In this document: one piece after another, positions 26,893-36,015 of the stretch | How positions within the stretch are numbered: position 1 is the stretch's first letter | Layout: every line of letters begins with the position of its first letter | Assembly: GCA_020638135.1 (NCBI GenBank) | Contig: JACKJE010000005.1 | Location: 90,417-154,416 of the forward strand | DNA: 64,000 nucleotides | Origin: Methylobacteriaceae bacterium | GTDB lineage: Bacteria; Pseudomonadota; Alphaproteobacteria; Rhizobiales; Beijerinckiaceae | Reading direction: 5' to 3' | Program-made: the position numbers and the translations under genes | Notes under the pieces: model-generated | The model's database searches: none | What the model was told of the DNA's origin: nothing | The model's input: the letters and a program-made list of their open reading frames with translations, nothing else

Positions 26893-27546
26893 ATGACCGA
26901 GCCGTTTTTCCTCTCGCGCCGCCTCCTTCTCGCCAGCGCCGCCGCCTCCGCCAGCCTTGCGTTCGCGCCCGGCGCGGCCTTCGCGCTGGACGGCAAGGTC
27001 GACGTCAAGGAGCTGATGGCGCCGGACGCATTGCCCGACTCCTGGGTCGGCAAGGCCGACGCGCCAGTGACGATCGTCGAATATGCCTCGATGACCTGTT
27101 CGCATTGCGCCGCCTTCCACAACGAGACGTTCCCGTTGCTGAAGAAGAACTATCTCGACACGGGCAAGGCGCGCTTCACGCTGCGCGAATTCCCGCTGGA
27201 CGCGCTGGCGGCGGCCGCTTTCATGCTGGCGCGCTTCGCGGGCGACAAGCGCGAGGCGCTGGTCGACCTGCTGTTTGCCCAGCAGAAGAACTGGGCCTTT
27301 GTCGACAAGCCGCTGGACGCGCTGGAAAACACCGTCAAGCAGGCGGGCATCGGCACGGAAGACTTCAAGAAGTGCCTGCAGGACAAGACGCTCTACGAGA
27401 ACGTGCTGAAGGTGCGCCAGCGCGCCGCCGACAAGTTCGGCGTCAATTCGACGCCGACCTTCTTCATCAACGGCGAACGCAAGAACGGCGAGATCGCGCC
27501 GGGCGATCTCGACAAGCTGCTCGCGCCGTTCGTGGACAAGAAATAG
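26893..27546 (+). CDS. DsbA family periplasmic thiol oxidoreductase
   Basis: A 217-residue exported thioredoxin-fold protein. The N-terminus (LSRRLLLASAAASASLAF, then APGAAFA) has a double arginine and an AxA cleavage site, so Tat export is possible. The active site is CSHC in YASMTCSHCAAFHNETFP, and the cis-Pro loop is VNSTPTFFINGE. Its likely role is disulfide formation in the periplasm. The start at 26893 is chosen because the signal peptide begins there. Confidence 0.92.
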   Translation: MTEPFFLSRRLLLASAAASASLAFAPGAAFALDGKVDVKELMAPDALPDSWVGKADAPVTIVEYASMTCSHCAAFHNETFPLLKKNYLDTGKARFTLREFPLDALAAAAFMLARFAGDKREALVDLLFAQQKNWAFVDKPLDALENTVKQAGIGTEDFKKCLQDKTLYENVLKVRQRAADKFGVNSTPTFFINGERKNGEIAPGDLDKLLAPFVDKK

Positions 27547-27702
27547 CGAAAAATTCCTGTGGATTGAACGCAGCCGGCCTTACGAGGTTCGGCGTGAGCG
27601 CGATTCACAAGAAAAAGCCGCGATTTGCTTGCATTTCCCGACCGTCTGTGACGCTTTCTAGGCTCACATTTTTCACGACCGCGACGGCGGCGGGATCCGT
27701 TC

Positions 27703-30700
27703 ATGAAATTCAACAAGCTCCGGCTCGTCGGCTTCAAGAGCTTCGTCGAGCCGACCGAATTCCACATCGAGCCGGGCCTGACCGGCGTCGTCGGGCCGAA
27801 CGGCTGCGGCAAGTCGAATCTCGTCGAGGCCCTGCGCTGGGTGATGGGCGAGAATTCGTACAAGAACATGCGCGCGTCCGGCATGGACGACGTGATTTTC
27901 TCGGGCTCCGGCAATCGTCCGGCGCGCAACACGGCGGAAGTCGGGCTGGTGCTCGACAATTCGCAGCGCACCGCGCCCGCCGCCTTCAACGATAGCGAGC
28001 TGATCGAGGTCACGCGCCGCATCGAGCGCGAGGCCGGCTCCTCCTATCGCGTCAATTCGCGCGAGGTGCGCGCGCGCGACGTGCAATTGCTGTTCGCCGA
28101 CGCCTCGACCGGCGCGCGCTCGCCGGCGCTGGTGCGACAGGGCATGATCGGCGAGATCATTTCCGCCAAGCCGCAGGCGCGTCGCCGCATTCTGGAAGAG
28201 GCCGCCGGCGTCGCTGGCTTGCATTCGCGCCGGCACGAAGCGGAACTGCGCCTGAAGGGCGCGGAAGAAAATCTGACGCGCCTCGAAGACGTGATGAAGC
28301 AGGTCGACGCGCAGGTCGACTCGCTGAAGCGGCAGGCCCGACAGGCTGCGCGCTACAAGTCGCTGGCCTCCGACATCCGCAAGTACGAGGCGCTGGTCGC
28401 GCTCAGCCTGCATCGCGAGGCCTCGCGCATGCTGGCGGAGGCCGAACGCAAGCTGGAAGCCGACGTGCGCGAAGTCGCCGAACGCACGACGCAGCAGGCG
28501 GAAGCCGCGCGCCTTCAGGCGATCGCCGCGCACGGCCTGCCTGGTCTGCGCGACGCCGAAGCCCGCGCCGGCGCGGCCTTGCAGCGCATCGCGCTCGCCC
28601 GCGAGGCCTTGGAGGCGGAAGAAAAGCGCGCGCAGGAACGCGCCGCCGAGATCGCGCGGCGGATCGAACAGATTTCCCGCGACCTCGAACGCGAAAAGGC
28701 GCTGATCGAGGACGCGAGCCAGTCGATCGCGCGACTTGAAGCCGAAGACGCCGAATTGCGCGAACTCGAGGAATCCGAGGGCGATCTGCGCGCGGAGGCC
28801 GCAGAACGCGCGCAATCCGCCGAAGAAAAGCTTGCCGAGACCGAACGGCTGCTGTCGGATGCGCAGGCGCTGCTGTCGGACGCCAGCGCCAAGCGCGCGT
28901 CGGCGGAAGCCAGCGTGCGCGACGAGACGCAGCGACTCTCGCGTTTCGAGGCCGAGATCACCCGTCTCGAAACCGAATTCGCGATGATCGCGTCGAGCGG
29001 TTCCGGCGAAGAGGAAGCGCATGCTCTCGCCGAAGCGCTCGAAAACCTGATCGAGGCGGCGCAAGCCGCCGAAGAGCGCGGCCTGCTTGCCGAGGAATCC
29101 CACGCCGCGGCGCGCGAGAAAGAAGCGGAACTGCGCGGTCCGCTGACGGAAGCCGACAGGCGGGCGCAGCGGCTTGAAACCGAAGCGCGCACGCTGTCGA
29201 AACTGCTCGATACCAACGCCGGCGGGCTCTGGCCGCCCGTGGTCGAGGAGATGAAGGTCGAGAAGGGTTACGAGGCCGCGATTGGCGCGGCGCTCGGCGA
29301 CGACCTCGAAGCTTCCGCCAACACGTCCGCGCCCGCGCATTGGGCCTCGACCGATGCGTCGGGCGATCCCGCCCTGCCGCCGGGCGTCACGCCGCTGTCG
29401 CGGCTTGTGCAGGCGCCGCCGGCGCTGACGCGTCGTCTCACCCAGATCGGCGTCGTGCTGCGCGAGGAGGGACCCCGGCTCCGCGGCCTCCTGAAGCCCG
29501 GCCAGCGCCTCGTCTCGAAGGAAGGCGATCTGTGGCGCTGGGACGGTTTTACGCAGGGCGCGGAAGCGCCGACGCCGGCCGCCCGCCGCCTCGCCGAAAA
29601 GAACCGCCTCGGCGATCTCACGCGGGAAGCCGAGGGCGCGAGGCGCGAGGCGGAAAAATTGCGCGCGGAAGCCGAGGCCGCGCAGCAGGCCTTGCGCATG
29701 GCCGCGCAGACCGAGCAGGAAGCCCGCGCCGCGCAGCGCGTCGCCGAACGCGCCGTCGCCGATTCGCGCGAGCGTCTTGCCGCCGCCGAAAAGCGCCGCG
29801 CGGCCTCCTCCGCGCGCCTCTCCGCTCTGCAGGAGGCCAAGGGCGCCGCGCTCGCCAATCGCGATGAAGCGCGCCAGCGTCAGCGCCAGGCCGAGCAGCT
29901 GCTCGACGAACTCGATGAACCCGCCTCGCTCGCCGGCGCGTTGGACGCCGCCCGCGCCACTGCGGCGCAGGATCGTGCGTCGGCGGCCGAAACGCGCGCC
30001 GCCTTGCAGGCGCTGACGCGCGACGCCGAAGCCCGCGCGCGCCGCCGCGCCGCGATCGCCAACGAGCGCCGCTCGTGGATCGACCGGCGCGAGAACGGCG
30101 CGGACCATATCGCCGATTTCGAGACGCGCCGCGCGGAAGCGCAGGAGGAAGCCGAGCTTCTCGCCGAGGCGCCGGACGAATTCCTGATGAAGCGCCGCGC
30201 GTTGATGGGCGAGCTGGAGACGGCGGAAGAAGCGCGCAAGGAAGCCTCTGACGCGCGCGCGTCGGCCGAGACCATGCTGACCGAAGCCGACCGCGTGGCG
30301 CGCGCCGCGCTCGACGCCATGAGTTCTTCGCGCGAGGAACGCGCGCGTTCCGAATCGCGCGTCGAAGCCACGCGCCAGCGGCTCGCCGACGTCTTGCGTT
30401 CGATCGAGCATGAACTTGAATGCGCGCCGGATGCGCTCGCCCAACTCGCCGGCGTCAAGCCCGGCGATGAGTTGCCGGCGGCCGACGACATTTCGGAAAA
30501 GCTCGACCGCCTGAAGGCCGACCGCGAGCGGCTCGGCGCGGTCAATCTGCGCGCCGACGACGAACTCAACGACGTCGAGGCGCAATCGGCGAAAATGACC
30601 GCCGAACGCGACGATCTGACCGAAGCGATCCGCAAGCTGCGCGGCGCGATCGGCAATCTCAACCGCGAAGGCCGCGAGCGGCTGCTCGCCGCCTTCGAGG

Positions 30701-31161
30701 TCGTGAACAATCACTTCAAGGAATTGTTCAACACGCTGTTCGGCGGCGGCACGGCGGAGCTGCAACTGGTCGAGAGCGACGATCCCCTGGAAGCGGGCCT
30801 CGAAATTCTCGCCAAGCCTCCGGGCAAGAAGCCGCAGACGATGACGCTGCTTTCGGGCGGCGAGCAGGCGCTGACGGCGATGAGCCTGATCTTCGCGGTC
30901 TTCCTCACCAATCCCTCGCCGATCTGCGTGCTCGACGAAGTGGACGCGCCGCTCGACGATTCCAACGTCGAACGCTTCTGCGACCTGCTCGAGGAAATGC
31001 GCAAGAAGACGGATACGCGCTTCGTCACGATCACGCACAACCCGATCACCATGGCGCGCATGGACCGGCTGTTCGGTGTGACGATGGCGGAACGCGGCGT
31101 CAGCCAGCTCGTCTCGGTCGACCTCGCGCAGGCCGAGCGCTTCCTGGAAGCGGCGGAGTAA
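27703..31161 (+). CDS. smc: Chromosome segregation protein SMC
   Basis: A full-length 1152-residue SMC ATPase that compacts and segregates chromosomes with ScpAB. The Walker A is GPNGCGKSNLVEALRWVMGE near residue 32. Two long Ala/Glu/Arg-rich coiled coils flank a hinge near residues 500-620 (GGLWPPVVEEMKVEKGYEAA). The C-terminal head has the signature LLSGGEQALTAMSLIFAVF and Walker B PICVLDEVDAPLDD. It follows the DsbA-like gene by about 150 bases. A very long antisense open frame is only a shadow of the repetitive GC-rich coiled coils. Confidence 0.98.
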   Translation: MKFNKLRLVGFKSFVEPTEFHIEPGLTGVVGPNGCGKSNLVEALRWVMGENSYKNMRASGMDDVIFSGSGNRPARNTAEVGLVLDNSQRTAPAAFNDSELIEVTRRIEREAGSSYRVNSREVRARDVQLLFADASTGARSPALVRQGMIGEIISAKPQARRRILEEAAGVAGLHSRRHEAELRLKGAEENLTRLEDVMKQVDAQVDSLKRQARQAARYKSLASDIRKYEALVALSLHREASRMLAEAERKLEADVREVAERTTQQAEAARLQAIAAHGLPGLRDAEARAGAALQRIALAREALEAEEKRAQERAAEIARRIEQISRDLEREKALIEDASQSIARLEAEDAELRELEESEGDLRAEAAERAQSAEEKLAETERLLSDAQALLSDASAKRASAEASVRDETQRLSRFEAEITRLETEFAMIASSGSGEEEAHALAEALENLIEAAQAAEERGLLAEESHAAAREKEAELRGPLTEADRRAQRLETEARTLSKLLDTNAGGLWPPVVEEMKVEKGYEAAIGAALGDDLEASANTSAPAHWASTDASGDPALPPGVTPLSRLVQAPPALTRRLTQIGVVLREEGPRLRGLLKPGQRLVSKEGDLWRWDGFTQGAEAPTPAARRLAEKNRLGDLTREAEGARREAEKLRAEAEAAQQALRMAAQTEQEARAAQRVAERAVADSRERLAAAEKRRAASSARLSALQEAKGAALANRDEARQRQRQAEQLLDELDEPASLAGALDAARATAAQDRASAAETRAALQALTRDAEARARRRAAIANERRSWIDRRENGADHIADFETRRAEAQEEAELLAEAPDEFLMKRRALMGELETAEEARKEASDARASAETMLTEADRVARAALDAMSSSREERARSESRVEATRQRLADVLRSIEHELECAPDALAQLAGVKPGDELPAADDISEKLDRLKADRERLGAVNLRADDELNDVEAQSAKMTAERDDLTEAIRKLRGAIGNLNREGRERLLAAFEVVNNHFKELFNTLFGGGTAELQLVESDDPLEAGLEILAKPPGKKPQTMTLLSGGEQALTAMSLIFAVFLTNPSPICVLDEVDAPLDDSNVERFCDLLEEMRKKTDTRFVTITHNPITMARMDRLFGVTMAERGVSQLVSVDLAQAERFLEAAE

Positions 31162-31175
31162 CCGCTGCCAAGAAC

Positions 31176-31206
31176 GGGGCGCCGCTCACATTGCGACGCC
31201 CCTTTT
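31176..31206. terminator. Terminator between smc and a convergent gene
   Basis: GGGGCG at 31176-31181 pairs with CGCCCC at 31197-31202, followed by TTTT on the plus strand. It sits between the convergent stops of smc (31161) and the Tyr/Arg-rich protein (31210). Confidence 0.6.
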
Positions 31207-31209
31207 CAA

Positions 31210-31680
31210 TCACCAGCCGCGACGATGGCGATGGCCCCACACGCCCCAGCCGAAGGCCGGCGTGACGATCGGCGGCACATAGGCCGGCGCCGAATAGACG
31301 TAGCCCGGATAATAGTCGTATTGCGGCGTCCCGTAGACCTGGACGGGCCAGATCACGCGCCGACGCAAGGGACGGCGCCCGTAGACGGCGTAGCGGCGAA
31401 ATACGCGCCGTCCATAATAAGGACGCGGCGCGACGACACGGCGATAGACGACATGCTTGCGGTAGACGACCTGCGGCCGATAGACGACGCGCCGCTGATA
31501 GACGACGCGCGGCCGGTACGAGCGATAGCGGCGATAGCGGACCTGATCGGTCGGCAGCATTTCGGCGGCGCTCGCCGCCACGGCCGCGCGGGCGGCGACC
31601 GGCGCGGCGTCGACAGGCGTCGAAAGCGCGCCCGCCGCAAGCGTCGCAGCGGCAATGCACGAGAGAACGAACTTACGCAT
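31210..31680 (-). CDS. Secreted Tyr/Arg-rich hypothetical protein
   Basis: A 156-residue exported protein. The signal peptide MRKFVLSCIAAATLAAGALS ends near AAPVAA. The mature part repeats RRYRSYRPRVVYQRRVVYRP and similar V-V-Y-R units, then turns Tyr/Gly/Pro-rich (YYPGYVYSAPAYVPP). It is very basic and low in complexity, so it may be surface or envelope associated. No enzyme motif is present. Small proteins of this kind are common in Hyphomicrobiales. Confidence 0.75.
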   Translation of the reverse strand: MRKFVLSCIAAATLAAGALSTPVDAAPVAARAAVAASAAEMLPTDQVRYRRYRSYRPRVVYQRRVVYRPQVVYRKHVVYRRVVAPRPYYGRRVFRRYAVYGRRPLRRRVIWPVQVYGTPQYDYYPGYVYSAPAYVPPIVTPAFGWGVWGHRHRRGW

Positions 31681-31768
31681 TGATCCCTCCAGTTGCGGCC
31701 GGCGTCGGAGTGTTGAGACGCGTCAGCTGAACCGCGGCTGAACGGCGCACGTTCGACCGACCGCACGT

Positions 31769-32449
31769 TCATTCGGCCGGCGCCCCGTCGCCCCTTGCGC
31801 GCGCCTCGCGAAAGAACAGGATCGCCGTCAGCACGAAAGCGCCGGAAAAGAAGATCGTGCGCAGAAGGACCAGCGGCTTGGCCAGTTCGGGCGGCGTGAC
31901 GGAAATGAGTACGCCAAAGGGGACGTATGCCCAGAGCGCCGCGAGAGTGATGCGGCCGAGTCGACCGAAGGACAAGAACCCGAACGAGAAGAGCAGGACA
32001 GAGAGATAGCTGGCGTGGAACTTGATCTGCGACGCGACCATTTGACCCTGGCCTTCGGAGACGGCAACCGGAAGACCGTTGCCAAGCGAATGAACCATGG
32101 TCAGGATGTGGTGATTTTCGTAGGCGTCGAGCAGGGCGGTCAGCATCATCGCCGCAAGCGCGACGCCGACGATACGGCCGTCTAGCAGGCCGCGAAATCG
32201 AGCGGCCAGGAGCGCAAAGAACGCGCCGTAGATGACGACAAAGAAATTGTCGAGGCCGAGATTTATCCTTAGCCCGAGCTCAGCGCGAGGACGCGCCGCA
32301 TAAGCCGCATAGGCCTCGGGAAGACGGGCGCTCTGGAAAAAATCCTGCGAACTCGCTGTAAAGACGATACCGAAAACCATGAGGCCGACGACAATTGCGG
32401 CTAACATAGCCAATATCGCAAGGCTGCGATCGAGAAGCTGATGATCCAT
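31769..32449 (-). CDS. Hypothetical multi-pass membrane protein
   Basis: A 226-residue protein with about six or seven hydrophobic segments (starting LAILAMLAAIVVGLMVFGIV) and no motif I recognise. The ATG at 32449 is chosen over one at 32482. It is divergently transcribed from the TetR regulator, with two palindromes in the 86-bp gap, so it is the probable target of that regulator. Function unknown. Confidence 0.7.
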   Translation of the reverse strand: MDHQLLDRSLAILAMLAAIVVGLMVFGIVFTASSQDFFQSARLPEAYAAYAARPRAELGLRINLGLDNFFVVIYGAFFALLAARFRGLLDGRIVGVALAAMMLTALLDAYENHHILTMVHSLGNGLPVAVSEGQGQMVASQIKFHASYLSVLLFSFGFLSFGRLGRITLAALWAYVPFGVLISVTPPELAKPLVLLRTIFFSGAFVLTAILFFREARARGDGAPAE

Positions 32450-32485
32450 AAGTCCGTCCCCTCGGCCGACTACCGGCCTCACTCA

Positions 32486-32519
32486 AGATATCATATGATA
32501 TCTGGATATCAATTGATAT
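32486..32519. promoter_or_regulatory. Two adjacent operator palindromes for the TetR regulator
   Basis: AGATATCATATGATATCT (32486-32503) is a perfect 18-bp palindrome. ATATCAATTGATAT (32506-32519) is a perfect 14-bp palindrome two bases further on. Both share the half-site ATATCA. They fill the space between divergent starts at 32449 and 32536, the classic position for TetR autoregulation and control of the neighbouring gene. Confidence 0.7.
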
Positions 32520-32535
32520 TTGACTCGGCGGTAGC

Positions 32536-33159
32536 ATGGTCCGTCTGACGCGCGAGGAAAGCCAGGCGCGCACGCGCAGCCTGTTGATCGAGGCTGCGCG
32601 CGCGCTGATCTCGGAAAAGGGCTTCGCGACCGCCACGGTGCGCGACATAGCGGAGGCCGCCGGATTTTCGCAGGGCGCCTTCTATTCGAATTTCCCCGAC
32701 AAGGATTCGGTCCTGCTGGAACTGGCCGAGCGGCATCAGATTGAGGAGCGAGCGCGCATAGAAGGCGCGCTTGCGACTGCTGGCGGCGCAGCCGACGCCA
32801 TGGCCGCGGTCGAGAAATGGGCGCTCACTCTCAACGCCGATCGCAGCTTCGCGGCGCTCGCGATCGAACTGCAATTGCAGGCGTTGCGCAGTCCGGAATT
32901 CGCCAAAGCCTATCGCGCGCTCGATCGGAAACATCGTGCGCTGCTCGGGGAATTGATCGCCCGTCTTTTTGTGGCGCTGGGCAAGCGTCCGCCGGATGAT
33001 CCGGCTGCAATCGCTACCGGATTCGCCGTGCTCGTGCGAGGCATGGCGCTGCAGGGCGGCGATACAGGCGCGAGCGAAAGCGGCCGTGTCGTGATCGCCT
33101 TTCTCAAGGCGCTGATCGCCAGCGCGCCGGACGAGACGCCGAATCGACAACGCGGATAA
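32536..33159 (+). CDS. TetR/AcrR family transcriptional regulator
   Basis: A 207-residue TetR repressor. The N-terminal HTH spans about residues 10-55 (ARALISEKGFATATVRDIAE and AAGFSQGAFYSNFPDKDSVL). The C-terminal ligand and dimer domain is helical and unassigned. The ATG lies 17 bases after the paired palindromic operators. Likely targets are the divergent membrane protein and itself. The alcohol dehydrogenase 90 bases downstream may also be co-expressed. Confidence 0.9.
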   Translation: MVRLTREESQARTRSLLIEAARALISEKGFATATVRDIAEAAGFSQGAFYSNFPDKDSVLLELAERHQIEERARIEGALATAGGAADAMAAVEKWALTLNADRSFAALAIELQLQALRSPEFAKAYRALDRKHRALLGELIARLFVALGKRPPDDPAAIATGFAVLVRGMALQGGDTGASESGRVVIAFLKALIASAPDETPNRQRG

Positions 33160-33249
33160 TCGCTCGACGCCGCTCGCGCGCCTGCCATGCGGGCCGGGCT
33201 CTCGCAGCCTTCCGCCAAGCTGCTAATCTCCGCGCCGGGAGGATCCAAA

Positions 33250-34311
33250 ATGCGTTCATACGACGTCACCGTTTTTGATGGCCCACTCGCGCTCAACGAG
33301 CGGCCGACCCCTGAGCCGACGGGCGAGGAAGTGCTGGTGAAGATCACCGCCGCCGGCGTGTGCCATTCGGACATCCATATCTGCGAGGGATTTTACGATC
33401 TGGGCTCCGGCAAGAAGCTCAATATGGGCGATCGTGGCGTGAAGCTGCCGCTCACCATGGGGCATGAGATTGCCGGCGAGATGGTGTCGGGCGGGCCGGA
33501 CGCGGGCCCGGTGAAGGCCGGCGAAAAGGTCGTCGTCTTCCCGTGGATCGGCTGCGGCAAATGCGCGGTCTGCGCGCGCGGCGACGAGAACATCTGCTTG
33601 CAGTCGCGGTTCCTCGGCGTGTTCCGCGGCGGCGGCTACGCCACGCATGTGATCGTGCCCGCCAAGCGCTATTGCCTGCCGATTGGCGACATGGACACGT
33701 CGGTGGCCGCGCCCTACGCCTGCTCGGGCCTGACCACCTACAGCGCGCTGAAGAAGATCGGCGCGAAAATCTATGCGCGCGAGCCGATCGTCGTGATCGG
33801 CGCCGGCGGCCTCGGGCTGATGTGCCTGACGCTGATGAAGGCGATGGGCGCTCATGGCGCGATCGTGGTGGACGTCAATCCGGCGAGCCGCGAGGCCGCG
33901 ATGAAGGCCGGGGCGCTCGCCGCCATCGACCCCAAGGCGCCGGACGCTGTCGCCGCGATCCGCAAGATGACGCCGGACGGCGCGGGCGCTGCGGCCGTGA
34001 TCGATCTCGTCGGCGCGGGCGCGACCGTGCAGCTCGGCCTCGACGTGATGGCGCGCGGCGGGCGTGTGGTGGTCGTGGGCCTGATGGGCGGCGAGGTCAC
34101 GGTGCCGACGCCGACCATTCCGCAACGCGCGATGACACTGCAGGGGTCTTACGTCGGCAATCTCGAAGAGCTGAAGGAACTGATGGCGCTCGTCGCCAAG
34201 GGCGGCGTGCCGCGCGTGCCGATGATCGAGCGCCCGCTCGATGAAGCCGACGCCTCGCTCAACGATCTTCGCGCGGGCAAGGTGGTCGGGCGGATTATCC
34301 TGAAGCCGTGA
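33250..34311 (+). CDS. Zinc-dependent alcohol dehydrogenase family protein
   Basis: A 353-residue medium-chain dehydrogenase/reductase. The catalytic zinc ligands begin with GVCHSDIHICEG and GHEIAGE. The structural zinc loop is CGKCAVCARGDENICL, and the nucleotide-binding motif is VIGAGGLGLMCL. It oxidises an alcohol (or reduces an aldehyde) with NAD(P). The substrate is unknown. The start at 33250 has GGGAGGATCCAAA upstream. Confidence 0.93.
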   Translation: MRSYDVTVFDGPLALNERPTPEPTGEEVLVKITAAGVCHSDIHICEGFYDLGSGKKLNMGDRGVKLPLTMGHEIAGEMVSGGPDAGPVKAGEKVVVFPWIGCGKCAVCARGDENICLQSRFLGVFRGGGYATHVIVPAKRYCLPIGDMDTSVAAPYACSGLTTYSALKKIGAKIYAREPIVVIGAGGLGLMCLTLMKAMGAHGAIVVDVNPASREAAMKAGALAAIDPKAPDAVAAIRKMTPDGAGAAAVIDLVGAGATVQLGLDVMARGGRVVVVGLMGGEVTVPTPTIPQRAMTLQGSYVGNLEELKELMALVAKGGVPRVPMIERPLDEADASLNDLRAGKVVGRIILKP

Positions 34312-34326
34312 GCCTTGCCCCTTGCC

Positions 34327-34428
34327 CCTCACGCTGAGGAGCGGCGCAGCCGCGTCTCGAAGCGCGAGGGGCAAAGCGCCAGATGGAGCATGCTTCGAGA
34401 CGGCCCTCCGGGCCTCCTCAGCATGAGG
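34327..34428. repeat. Inverted repeat element downstream of the alcohol dehydrogenase
   Basis: The left arm CCTCACGCTGAGGAG with GTCTCGAAG matches, in reverse complement, the right arm CTTCGAGAC with CTCCTCAGCATGAGG. The long imperfect hairpin of about 100 bases resembles a repeat family dispersed between genes in Hyphomicrobiales. It lies between convergent stops and may serve as a terminator. Confidence 0.65.
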
Positions 34429-34439
34429 GCAGCAGGTGT

Positions 34440-35054
34440 TTACGCGTGCCCGGCCTCGCCCGAGAGGAACCCCGGGTCGACGCCCATCGACTTCAGCGCG
34501 CGGTCGTATTTTTTCTCGTGCCCGGCGTCGAAAATCAGCGCGGGATCGGCCGGGCCGGTCAGCCAGCCGTTGTGCAGCAATTCGTTCTCGAGCTGGCCCG
34601 GCCCCCAGCTCGCATAGCCCAAGGCGAGGGCCGCATGATGCGGGCCGACGCCGTCGGCGATGGCGCGCAGGATGTCGAGGGTCGCGGTCAGGCAGACGCC
34701 CTTGTCGATCGTGACCGTCGAATCGCCGGAGTTGAAATCGTCGCTGTGCAGAACGAAGCCGCGGCCGGATTCCATGGGACCGCCGCGCAGCACCTGCACG
34801 CCTTCCACTTCCGGCGGCAGGCGGATCGCGGCCTTCTGGTCGATCACCTTCAACTGCACCAGCAGATCCGGAAATGTGACCGATTCCGACTTCTTGTTGA
34901 TGACGATGCCCATCGCCCCTTCCGAGGAATGGGCGCACATGTAGATGACCGTGCGGGCAAAGCGCTCGTCGGGCATGGAAGGCATGGCGACGAGCAGCTG
35001 GCCGTCGAGAAACACGCCTTCGTCAGATTTCCGCTTTGCTTTCTTGGCCGCCAT
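34440..35054 (-). CDS. YqgE/AlgH family protein
   Basis: A 204-residue protein of the YqgE/AlgH (DUF179) family: LDGQLLVAMPSMPDERFART with VIYMCAHSSEGAMGIVINKK, then GGPMESGRGFVLH and ALALGYASWGPGQLENELLH. The family is conserved and of unknown biochemical function. AlgH was linked to alginate regulation in Pseudomonas. Single gene, convergent with the alcohol dehydrogenase. Confidence 0.93.
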   Translation of the reverse strand: MAAKKAKRKSDEGVFLDGQLLVAMPSMPDERFARTVIYMCAHSSEGAMGIVINKKSESVTFPDLLVQLKVIDQKAAIRLPPEVEGVQVLRGGPMESGRGFVLHSDDFNSGDSTVTIDKGVCLTATLDILRAIADGVGPHHAALALGYASWGPGQLENELLHNGWLTGPADPALIFDAGHEKKYDRALKSMGVDPGFLSGEAGHA

Positions 35055-35157
35055 TCAGCCAAGGTAGTCACGATGCGCGACGGCGCCAAGGCGGCGCGCG
35101 CCGCCGCTCACGGGAAGTTCACTGGCGCGCGAGCAGGCGGGCGGCTAAACGGCTGAC

Positions 35158-35967
35158 ATGCGCAATTTCCGTCCGCTCGCAATCGCACTTCCTCTCGCCC
35201 TTCCACTCGCCCTTGCCCTCGGCGCGGCCGCGCAGGCTGGTCCGACCGACAAGGCGCGCGTCGCCTTCGTCTCCGGCGGCGGCCTGACGGAGGGCGCCTA
35301 TCACACGGCGATCGTCGTCGAACTCGCGCCGAATACGACGACCTATTGGCGCAATCCCGGCGATGCCGGCTCGCCGCCGGTCTTCGATTTTTCCGCCTCG
35401 GTCAATCTCGCCTCGTTCGAGGTCGCCATGCCCGCGCCGAAGCGGATCGTGGAGGCCGGTCTCGACGTTTTCGGCTATCACGATCGCGTCGCCTTCCCCG
35501 TGACGATCAAGCCCAACGAGGCCGGCAAACCGGTCGTCGCCGAACTGAAGATGGATTACGCCGCCTGCGAGAAAATCTGCGTTCCCATGCACGCGGAAGC
35601 GCGGCTCGAGCTGACCCCGCAGGGCGCGGCGAGCGCGGACAGCGCGCTGGTTGCGGCGGCGCGCGCGGCCCTGCCGAAGGCGACGGCAGCGGAGACGGCC
35701 GTCACGCTCGCGCCGGTCGCCGGCGCGGACAAGCCGGCCTGGATCGTGACGCCCAGGGCCGCCGGAGCGACAGACCTGTTCGCCGAGGCGCCGAACGGCT
35801 ATTTCGCCGAGACGAAACCCGCGCCGAACGGGGCCTTCCGGCTGGCTCTGGTCGAGGCGCCGGCGAACGCGCCGTTGCCGAAGACGCCGGTGCGCCTGAC
35901 CATGACGACCGCGACGGGCGCGCTCGAATTTTCCGTCAGGCTCGACGGCGGGCGCGCGACGCCCTAA
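35158..35967 (+). CDS. Periplasmic DsbD-alpha-like protein
   Basis: A 269-residue exported protein with a signal peptide (LAIALPLALPLALALGAAAQ) and a domain like the N-terminal domain of DsbD (thiol-disulfide interchange protein). The cysteines are in YAACEKICVPMHAEA near residue 140. No membrane domain follows, so it may pass electrons to a separate partner. The peroxiredoxin downstream, about 50 bases away, suggests a shared redox role. Confidence 0.85.
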   Translation: MRNFRPLAIALPLALPLALALGAAAQAGPTDKARVAFVSGGGLTEGAYHTAIVVELAPNTTTYWRNPGDAGSPPVFDFSASVNLASFEVAMPAPKRIVEAGLDVFGYHDRVAFPVTIKPNEAGKPVVAELKMDYAACEKICVPMHAEARLELTPQGAASADSALVAAARAALPKATAAETAVTLAPVAGADKPAWIVTPRAAGATDLFAEAPNGYFAETKPAPNGAFRLALVEAPANAPLPKTPVRLTMTTATGALEFSVRLDGGRATP

Positions 35968-36015
35968 CTTGGCCACAGCGGCGTTCGCCGCACGAAATCA
36001 GTCAGGAGTGGAAAT

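Noticed and set aside
27673..31038. 1121-residue open frame on the minus strand opposite smc
   Set aside because: It is an antisense shadow of the Ala/Glu/Arg-rich coiled coils, with repetitive composition and no domain.
33256..34938. 560-residue minus-strand frame running across the alcohol dehydrogenase and into YqgE
   Set aside because: It is antisense to a clear dehydrogenase and out of frame with YqgE.
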